Origin: Yamagishiella unicocca
Lineage: Eukaryota; Chlorophyta; Chlorophyceae; Chlamydomonadales; Volvocaceae
Direction of reading: 5' to 3'
NCBI GenBank assembly: GCA_003116995.1
Contig: BDSL01000147.1
Coordinates: 122,879 to 186,878, forward strand
DNA: 64,000 nucleotides
Shown here: piece by piece, positions 54,701-64,000 of the stretch
How positions within the stretch are numbered: the first letter of the stretch is position 1
Layout of the letters: every line of letters begins with the position of its first letter
Notes under the pieces: model-generated
Seen by the model: the letters and a program-made list of their open reading frames with translations, nothing else
What the model was told of the DNA's origin: nothing
Databases searched by the model: none
Translations under genes and position numbers: made by a program

Positions 54701-57700
54701 GCCTCTGGGGATCGCCGCACGAGGACGTCCGGGCCAATCGGCAAGCATTGGCTTCTCCGGCAACCTTCGATCGGCCTCGCTCTTGGGCACGCAGCTTAAC
54801 GGTAGCACTACCTATGTGAAAGGAACGTCCCACCGAAATTCGCCTCTGGGGATCGCCGCACGAGGGACGTCCGGGCCAATCGGCAAGCATCGGCTTCTCC
54901 GGCAACCTTCGATCGGCCTCGCTCTTGGGCACGCAGCTTAACGGTAGCACTACTAGGTGAAAGGAACGTCCCCACCGAAATTCGCCTCTGGGGATCGCCG
55001 CACGAGGACGTCCGGGCCAATCGGCAAGCATCGGCTTCTCCGGCAACCTTCGATCGGCCTCGCTCTTGGGCACGCAGCTTAACGGTAGCACTACCTAGTG
55101 AAAGGAACGTCCCCACCGAAATTCGCCTCTGGGGATCGCCGCACGAGGACGTCCGGGCCAATCGGCAAGCATCGGCTTCTCCGGCAACCTTCGATCGGCC
55201 TCGCTCTTGGGCACGCAGCTTAACGGTAGCAATACCTAGGTGAAAGGAACGTCCCCACCGAAATTCGCCTCTGGGGATCGCCGCACGAGGACGTCCGGGC
55301 CAATCGGCAAGCATCGGCTTCTCCGGCAACCTTCGATCGGCCTCGCTCTTGGGCACGCAGCTTAACGGTAGCACTACCTAGTGAAAGGAACGTCCCCACC
55401 GAAATTCGCCTCTGGGGATCGCCGCACGAGGACGTCCGGGCCAATCGGCAAGCATCGGCTTCTCCGGCAACCTTCGATCGGCCTCGCTCTTGGGCACGCA
55501 GCTTAACGGTAGCACTACTAGTGAAAGGAACGTCCCCACCGAAATTCGCCTCTGGGGATCGCCGCACGAGGACGTCCGGGCCAATCGGCAAGCATCGGCT
55601 TCTCCGGCAACCTTCGATCGGCCTCGCTCTTGGGCACGCAGCTTAACGGTAGCAATACCTAGTGAAAGGAACGTCCCCACCGAAATCGCCTCTGGGGATC
55701 GCCGCACGAGGACGTCCGGGCCAATCGGCAAGCATCGGCTTCTCCGGCAACCTTCGATCGGCCTCGCTCTTGGGCACGCAGCTTAACGGTAGCATACCTA
55801 GTGAAAGGAACGTCCCCACCGAAATTCGCCTCTGGGGATCGCCGCACGAGGACGTCCGGGCCAATCGGCAAGCATCGGCTTCTCCGGCAACCTTCGATCG
55901 GCCTCGCTCTTGGGCACGCAGCTTAACGGTAGCACTACCTAGTGAAAGGAACGTCCCCACCGAAATTCGCCTCTGGGGATCGCCGCACGAGGACGTCCGG
56001 GCCAATCGGCAAGCATCGGCTTCTCCGGCAACCTTCGATCGGCCTCGCTCTTGGGCACGCAGCTTAACGGTAGCACTACCTAGTGAAAGGAACGTCCCCA
56101 CCGAAATTCGCCTCTGGGGATCGCCGCACGAGGACGTCCGGGCCAATCGGCAAGCATCGGCTTCTCCGGCAACCTTCGATCGGCCTCGCTCTTGGCACGC
56201 AGCTTAACGGTATACCTAGGTGAAAGGAACGTCCCACCGAAATTCGCCTCTGGGGATCGCCGCACGAGACGTCCGGGCCAATCGGCAAGCATCGGCTTCT
56301 CCGGCAACCTTCGATCGCCTCGCTCTTGGCACGCAGCTTAACGGTAGCACTACCTAGTGAAAGGAACGTCCCCACCGAAATTCGCCTCTGGGGATCGCCG
56401 CACGAGGACGTCCGGGCCAATCGGCAAGCATCGGCTTCTCCGGCAACCTTCGATCGGCCTCGCTTGGGCACGCAGCTTAACGGTAGCAATACCTATTGAA
56501 AGGAACGTCCCCACCGAAATTCGCCTCTGGGGATCGCCGCACGAGGACGTCCGGGCCAATCGGCAAGCATCGGCTTCTCCGGCAACCTTCGATCGGCCTC
56601 GCTCTTGGGCACGCAGCTTAACGGTAGCACTACCTATGAAAGGAACGTCCCCACCGAAATTCGCCTCTGGGGATCCCGCACGAGGACGTCCGGGCCAATC
56701 GGCAAGCATCGGCTTCTCCGGCAACCTTCGATCGGCCTCGCTCTTGGGCACGCAGCTTAACGGTAGCACTAACTAGGTGAAAGGAACGTCCCCACCGAAA
56801 TTCGCCTCTGGGGATCGCCGCACGAGGACGTCCGGGCCAATCGGCAAGCATCGGCTTCTCCGGCAACCTTCGATCGGCCTCGCTCTTGGGCACGCAGCTT
56901 AACGGTAGCACCTAGGTGAAAGGAACGTCCCCACCGAAATTCGCCTCTGGGGATCGCCGCACGAGACGTCCGGGCCAATCGGCAAGCATCGGCTTCTCCG
57001 GCAACCTTCGATCGGCCGCTCTTGGGCACGCAGCTTAACGGTAGCACTACCTAGTGAAAGGAACGTCCCCACCGAAATTCGCCTGGGGATCGCCGCACGA
57101 GGACGTCCGGCCAATCGGCAAGCATCGGCTTCTCCGGCAACCTTCGATCGGCCTCGCTCTTGGCACGCAGCTTAACGGTAGCACTACTAGGTGAAAGGAA
57201 CGTCCCCACCGAAATTCGCCTCTGGGATCGCCGCACGAGGACGTCCGGGCCAATCGGCAAGCATCGGCTTCTCCGGCAACCTTCGATCGGCCTCGCTCTT
57301 GGGCACGCAGCTTAACGGTAGCACTACCTATGTGAAAGGAACGTCCCCACCGAAATTCGCCTCTGGGGATCGCCGCACGAGGACGTCCGGGCCAATCGGC
57401 AAGCATCGGCTTCTCCGGCAACCTTCGATCGGCCTCGCTCTTGGGCACGCAGCTTAACGGTAGCACTACCTATGTGAAAGGAACGTCCCCACCGAAATTC
57501 GCCTCTGGGGATCGCCGCACGAGGACGTCCGGGCCAATCGGCAAGCATCGGCTTCTCCGGCAACCTTCGATCGGCCTCGCTCTTGGGCACGCAGCTTAAC
57601 GGTAGCACTACCTAGTGAAAGGAACGTCCCCACCGAAATTCGCCTCTGGGGATCGCCGCACGAGGACGTCCGGCCAATCGGCAAGCATCGGCTTCTCCGG

Positions 57701-60700
57701 CAACCTTCGATCGGCCTCGCTCTTGGGCACGCAGCTTAACGGTAGCACTACTAGGTGAAAGGAACGTCCCCACCGAAATTCGCCTCTGGGGATCGCCGCA
57801 CGAGGACGTCCGGGCCAATCGGCAAGCATCGGCTTCTCCGGCAACCTTCGATCGGCCTCGCTCTTGGGCACGCAGCTTAACGGTAGCACTACCTAGTGAA
57901 AGGAACGTCCCCACCGAAATTCGCCTCTGGGGATCGCCGCACGGGACGTCCGGGCCAATCGGCAAGCATCGGCTTCTCCGGCAACCTTCGATCGGCCTCG
58001 CTCTTGGGCACGCAGCTTAACGGTAGCACTACCTAGTGAAAGGAACGTCCCCACCGAAATTCGCCTCTGGGGATCGCCGCACGAGGACGTCCGGGCCAAT
58101 CGGCAAGCATCGGCTTCTCCGGCAACCTTCGATCGGCCTCGCTCTTGGGCACGCAGCTTAACGGTAGCACTACCTAGGTGAAAGGAACGTCCCCACCGAA
58201 ATTCGCCTCTGGGGATCGCCGCACGAGGACGTCCGGGCCAATCGGCAAGCATCGGCTTCTCCGGCAACCTTCGATCGGCCTCGCTCTTGGGCACGCAGCT
58301 TAACGGTAGCACTACCTAGGTGAAAGGAACGTCCCCACCGAAATTCGCCTCTGGGATCGCCGCACGAGGACGTCCGGGCCAATCGGCAAGCATCGGCTTC
58401 TCCGGCAACCTTCGATCGGCCTCGCTCTTGGGCACGCAGCTTAACGGTAGCAATACCTAGTGAAAGGAACGTCCCCACCGAAATTCGCCTCTGGGGATCG
58501 CCGCACGAGGACGTCCGGGCCAATCGGCAAGCATCGGCTTCTCCGGCAACCTTCGATCGGCCTCGCTCTTGGGCACGCAGCTTAACGGTAGCACTACCTA
58601 GTGAAAGGAACGTCCCCACCGAAATTCGCCTCTGGGGATCGCCGCACGAGGACGTCCGGGCCAATCGGCAAGCATCGGCTTCTCCGGCAACCTTCGATCG
58701 GCCTCGCTCTTGGGCACGCAGCTTAACGGTAGCACTACCTAGTGAAAGGAACGTCCCCACCGAAATTCGCCTCTGGGGATCGCCGCACGAGGACGTCCGG
58801 GCCAATCGGCAAGCATCGGCTTCTCCGGCAACCTTCGATCGGCCTCGCTCTTGGGCACGCAGCTTAACGGTAGCACTACCTAGTGAAAGGAACGTCCCCA
58901 CCGAAATTCGCCTCTGGGGATCGCCGCGAGGACGTCCGGGCCAATCGGCAAGCATCGGCTTCTCCGGCAACCTTCGATCGGCCTCGCTCTTGGGCACGCA
59001 GCTTAACGGTAGCACTACTAGTGAAAGGAACGTCCCCACCGAAATTCGCCTCTGGGATCGCCGCACGAGGACGTCCGGGCCAATCGGCAAGCATCGGCTT
59101 CTCCGGCAACCTTCGATCGGCCTCGCTCTTGGGCACGCAGCTTAACGGTAGCACTACCTATGTGAAAGGAACGTCCCCACCGAAATTCGCCTCTGGGGAT
59201 CGCCGCACGAGGACGTCCGGGCCAATCGGCAAGCATCGGCTTCTCCGGCAACCTTCGATCGGCCTCGCTCTTGGGCACGCAGCTTAACGGTAGCACTACT
59301 ATGTGAAAGGAACGTCCCCACCGAAATTCGCCTCTGGGGATCGCCGCACGAGGACGTCCGGGCCAATCGGCAAGCATCGGCTTCTCCGGCAACCTTCGAT
59401 CGGCCTCGCTCTTGGGCACGCAGCTTAACGGTAGCACTACTAGTGAAAGGAACGTCCCCACCGAAATTCGCCTCTGGGGATCGCCGCACGAGGACGTCCG
59501 GGCCAATCGGCAAGCATCGGCTTCTCCGGCAACCTTCGATCGGCCTCGCTCTTGGGCACGCAGCTTAACGGTAGCACTACCTAGTGAAAGGAACGTCCCC
59601 ACCGAAATTCGCCTCTGGGGATCGCCGCACGAGGACGTCCGGGCCAATCGGCAAGCATCGGGCAACCTTCGACGCAGCTTAACGGTAGGGTGAAAGGAAC
59701 GTCCCCACCGAAATTCGCCTCTGGGGATCGCCGCACGAGGACGTCCGGGCCAATCGGCAAGCATCGGCTTCTCCGGCAACCTTCGATCGGCCTCGCTCTT
59801 GGGCACGCAGCTTAACGGTAGCAATACTAGTGAAAGGAACGTCCCCACCGAAATTCGCCTCTGGGGATCGCCGCACGAGGACGTCCGGGCCAATCGGCAA
59901 GCATCGGCTTCTCCGGCAACCTTCGATCGGCCTCGCTCTTGGGCACGCAGCTTAACGGTAGCACTACCTAGTGAAAGGAACGTCCCCACCGAAATTCGCC
60001 TCTGGGGATCGCCGCACGAGGACGTCCGGGCCAATCGGCAAGCATCGGCTTCTCCGGCAACCTTCGATCGGCCCTCGCTCTTGGGCACGCAGCTTAACGG
60101 TAGCACTACCTAGTGAAAGGAACGTCCCCACCGAAATTCGCCTCTGGGATCGCCGCACGAGGACGTCCGGGCCAATCGGCAAGCATCGGCTTCTCCGGCA
60201 ACCTTCGATCGGCCTCGCTCTTGGGCACGCAGCTTAACGGTAGCACTACCTAGGTGAAAGGAACGTCCCACCGAAATTCGCCTCTGGGGATCGCCGCACG
60301 AGGACGTCCGGGCCAATCGGCAAGCATCGGCTTCTCCGGCAACCTTCGATCGGCCTCGCTCTTGGGCACGCAGCTTAACGGTAGCACTACCTAGTGAAAG
60401 GAACGTCCCCACCGAAATTCGCCTCTGGGGATCGCCGCACGAGGACGTCCGGGCCAATCGGCAAGCATCGGCTTCTCCGGCAACCTTCGATCGGCCTCGC
60501 TCTTGGGCACGCAGCTTAACGGTAGCACTACCTAGGTGAAAGGAACGTCCCCACCGAAATTCGCCTCTGGGGATCGCCGCACGAGGACGTCCGGGCCAAT
60601 CGGCAAGCATCGGCTTCTCCGGCAACCTTCGATCGGCCTCGCTCTTGGCACGCAGCTTAACGGTAGCAACTAGTGAAAGGAACGTCCCCACCGAAATTCG

Positions 60701-63700
60701 CCTCTGGGATCGCCGCACGAGGACGTCCGGGCCAATCGGCAAGCATCGGCTTCTCCGGCAACCTTCGATCGGCCTCGCTCTTGGCACGCAGCTTAACGGT
60801 AGCACTACCTAGTGAAAGGAACGTCCCCACCGAAATTCGCCTCTGGGGATCGCCGCACGAGGACGTCCGGGCCAATCGGCAAGCATCGGCTTCTCCGGCA
60901 TTCGATCGGCCTCGCTCTTGGGCACGCAGCTTAACGGTAGCGTGAAAGGAACGTCCCACCGAAATTCGCCTCTGGGGATCGCCGCACGAGGACGTCCGGG
61001 CCAATCGGCAAGCATCGGCTTCTCCGGCAACCTTCGATCGGCCTCGCTCTTGGGCACGCAGCTTAACGGTAGCAACTAGTGAAAGGAACGTCCCCACCGA
61101 AATTCGCCTCTGGGGATCGCCGCACGAGGACGTCCGGGCCAATCGGCAAGCATCGGCTTCTCCGGCAACCTTCGATCGGCCTCGCTCTTGGGCACGCAGC
61201 TTAACGGTAGCACTACCTAGTGAAAGGAACGTCCCCACCGAAATTCGCCTCTGGGGATCGCCGCACGAGGACGTCCGGGCCAATCGGCAAGCATCGGCTT
61301 CTCCGGCAACCTTCGATCGGCCTCGCTCTTGGGCACGCAGCTTAACGGTAGCACTACTAGGTGAAAGGAACGTCCCACCGAAATTCGCCTCTGGGGATCG
61401 CCGCACGAGGACGTCCGGGCCAATCGGCAAGCATCGGCTTCTCCGGCAACCTTCGATCGGCCTCGCTCTTGGGCACGCAGCTTAACGGTAGCACCTAGGT
61501 GAAAGGAACGTCCCCACCGAAATTCGCCTCTGGGGATCGCCGCACGAGGACGTCCGGGCCAATCGGCAAGCATCGGCTTCTCCGGCAACCTTCGATCGGC
61601 CTCGCTCTTGGGCACGCAGCTTAACGGTAGCACCTAGTGAAAGGAACGTCCCCACCGAAATTCGCCTCTGGGGATCGCCGCACGAGGACGTCCGGGCCAA
61701 TCGGCAAGCATCGGCTTCTCCGGCAACCTTCGATCGGCCTCGCTCTTGGGCACGCAGCTTAACGGTAGCACTACCTAGGTGAAAGGAACGTCCCCACCGA
61801 AATTCGCCTCTGGGGATCGCCGCACGAGGACGTCCGGGCCAATCGGCAAGCATCGGCTTCTCCGGCAACCTTCGATCGGCCTCGCTCTTGGGCACGCAGC
61901 TTAACGGTAGCACTACCTAGTGAAAGGAACGTCCCCACCGAAATTCGCCTCTGGGGATCGCCGCACGAGGACGTCCGGGCCAATCGGCAAGCATCGGCTT
62001 CTCCGGCAACCTTCGATCGGCCTCGCTCTTGGGCACGCAGCTTAACGGTAGCACTACCTATGTGAAAGGAACGTCCCACCGAAATTCGCCTCTGGGGATC
62101 GCCGCACGAGGACGTCCGGGCCAATCGGCAAGCATCGGCTTCTCCGGCAACCTTCGATCGGCCTCGCTCTTGGGCACGCAGCTTAACGGTAGCACTACCT
62201 AGTGAAAGGAACGTCCCCACCGAAATTCGCCTCTGGGGATCGCCGCACGAGGACGTCCGGCCAATCGGCAAGCATCGGCTTCTCCGGCAACCTTCGATCG
62301 GCCTCGCTCTTGGGCACGCAGCTTAACGGTAGCACTACCTAGGTGAAAGGAACGTCCCACCGAAATTCGCCTCTGGGGATCGCCGCACGAGGACGTCCGG
62401 GCCAATCGGCAAGCATCGGCTTCTCCGGCAACCTTCGATCGGCCTCGCTCTTGGCACGCAGCTTAACGGTAGCACTACCTATGAAAGGAACGTCCCCACC
62501 GAAATTCGCCTCTGGGGATCGCCGCACGAGGACGTCCGGGCCAATCGGCAAGCATCGGCTTCTCCGGCAACCTTCGATCGGCCTCGCTCTTGGGCACGCA
62601 GCTTAACGGTAGCACTAACTAGGTGAAAGGAACGTCCCCACCGAAATTCGCCTCTGGGGATCGCCGCACGAGGACGTCCGGGCCAATCGGCAAGCATCGG
62701 CTTCTCCGGCAACCTTCGATCGGCCTCGCTCTTGGGCACGCAGCTTAACGGTAGCACTACCTAGGTGAAAGGAACGTCCCCACCGAAATTCGCCTCTGGG
62801 GATCGCCGCACGAGGACGTCCGGGCCAATCGGCAAGCATCGGCTTCTCCGGCAACCTTCGATCGGCCTCGCTCTTGGGCACGCAGCTTAACGGTAGCATA
62901 CCTAGTGAAAGGAACGTCCCCACCGAAATTCGCCTCTGGGGATCGCCGCACGAGGACGTCCGGGCCAATCGGCAAGCATCGGCTTCTCCGGCAACCTTCG
63001 ATCGGCCTCGCTCTTGGGCACGCAGCTTAACGGTAGCACTACCTAGTGAAAGGAACGTCCCACCGAAATTCGCCTCTGGGGATCGCCGCACGAGGACGTC
63101 CGGGCCAATCGGCAAGCATCGGCTTCTCCGGCAACCTTCGATCGGCCTCGCTCTTGGGCACGCAGCTTAACGGTAGCACTACCTAGTGAAAGGAACGTCC
63201 CCACCGAAATTCGCCTCTGGGGATCGCCGCACGAGGACGTCCGGGCCAATCGGCAAGCATCGGCTTCTCCGGCAACCTTCGATCGGCCTCGCTCTTGGGC
63301 ACGCAGCTTAACGGTAGCATAACTAGGTGAAAGGAACGTCCCCACCGAAATTCGCCTCTGGGATCGCCGCACGAGGACGTCCGGGCCAATCGGCAAGCAT
63401 CGGCTTCTCCGGCAACCTTCGATCGGCCTCGCTCTTGGGCACGCAGCTTAACGGTAGCACTACCTAGTGAAAGGAACGTCCCCACCGAAATTCGCCTCTG
63501 GGATCGCCGCACGAGGACGTCCGGGCCAATCGGCAAGCATCGGCTTCTCCGGCAACCTTCGATCGGCCTCGCTCTTGGGCACGCAGCTTAACGGTAGCAC
63601 TACCTAGGTGAAAGGAACGTCCCCACCGAAATTCGCCTCTGGGGATCGCCGCACGAGGACGTCCGGGCCAATCGGCAAGCATCGGCTTCTCCGGCAACCT

Positions 63701-64000
63701 TCGATCGGCCTCGCTCTTGGGCACGCAGCTTAACGGTAGCATACCTAGGTGAAAGGAACGTCCCCACCGAAATTCGCCTCTGGGGATCGCCGCACGAGGA
63801 CGTCCGGGCCAATCGGCAAGCATCGGCTTCTCCGGCAACCTTCGATCGGCCTCGCTCTTGGGCACGCAGCTTAACGGTAGCAATACCTAGGTGAAAGGAA
63901 CGTCCCCACCGAAATTCGCCTCTGGGGATCGCCGCACGAGGACGTCCGGGCCAATCGGCAAGCATCGGCTTCTCCGGCAACCTTCGATCGGCCTCGCTCT
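45723..64000. repeat. 142-bp satellite array, about 129 copies, open at window end
   Basis: Head-to-tail 142-bp units, each running from GTGAAAGGAACGTCCCCACC through CCGGGCCAATCGGCAAGCAT to CAGCTTAACGGTAGCACTAC. The unit is about 58% GC, below the genes, and includes a perfect palindrome GGACGTCC and a CGATCG. The first unit (45723-45864) is the most diverged at base level (GACACGT, CACAAGG, CTGAACGG variants), as expected at an array edge. Units differ mainly at one junction site (TATGTG, TAGGTG or TAGTG). No telomere-like motif is present. Candidate roles are centromeric, subtelomeric or heterochromatic satellite; the window cannot decide. The array is not coding: 142 is 1 modulo 3, so apparent 94-residue ORFs rotate through all frames. 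Confidence 0.97.
47998..52679. repeat. Homogeneous core of the satellite array
   Basis: About 33 consecutive units here share the TATGTG junction variant and are almost base-identical. The exceptions are rare single-base losses near 49449, 50133 and 51379. Units before this block mix TATGTG and TAGGTG; units after about 54100 are mainly TAGGTG or TAGTG. Confidence 0.8.

Noticed and set aside
45726..64000. Dozens of 94- to 362-residue ORFs on the minus strand (and some plus) across the array
   Set aside because: They are read-through of the 142-bp satellite. Since 142 is not a multiple of three, every frame is visited and each ORF spans exactly two or more units; no start context, intron or family signature supports coding.
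45723..64000. CRISPR array
   Set aside because: The units are contiguous 142-bp satellites without unique spacers, in a eukaryotic genome with introns.

Overview
The window looks like nuclear DNA of a flagellated green alga, most likely a volvocine or Chlamydomonas-like chlorophyte. The evidence is very GC-rich exons, many short GT-AG introns per gene, TGTAA-type poly(A) signals, abundant intronic minisatellites, and a radial-spoke protein gene that implies a motile flagellum. I cannot name the species. Gene models were built by hand from splice sites and reading-phase agreement between exons.

Layout. 1-938: 3' end of a His/Gln/Gly-rich protein gene (+). 1453-2291: RSP11/ropporin homologue (+). 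4115-9133: secreted DOMON plus PHM/DBH-like copper monooxygenase (-). 11186-24582: a 24-exon NLR-like gene (-) with a TIR-like domain, a STAND NTPase, about 14 WD40 repeats and a hydrophobic C-terminal tail; its first exon was not found. 27111-29727: protein with a Vms1/ANKZF1-like release-factor (VLRF1) domain (-). 30329-34994: Tas-type aldo-keto reductase with a probable organelle transit peptide (+). 35889-37973: TOM2A-like tetraspanin (-). 39441-45158: NAF1, the H/ACA RNP assembly factor (+). About 45723-64000: a tandem array of about 129 copies of a 142-bp satellite that runs off the window.

The genes do not form one pathway; they are ordinary neighbours in a eukaryotic chromosome arm. 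The reductase and the VLRF1-like gene are divergent and share about 600 bp of upstream DNA, and the tetraspanin and NAF1 are also divergent. GC-poorer stretches (about 1.05-1.45, 3.1-4.0, 24.7-26.6, 29.8-30.3, 35.1-35.9 and 37.6-39.4 kb) fall between genes and probably hold UTRs and promoters.

The most notable items are the TIR-like/STAND/WD40 protein with a candidate NADase glutamate, the VLRF1-like protein, the satellite array with its homogeneous core and indel-rich distal part, and several families of short dispersed elements lying in introns of unrelated genes, one pair forming an inverted repeat that fills most of an intron.
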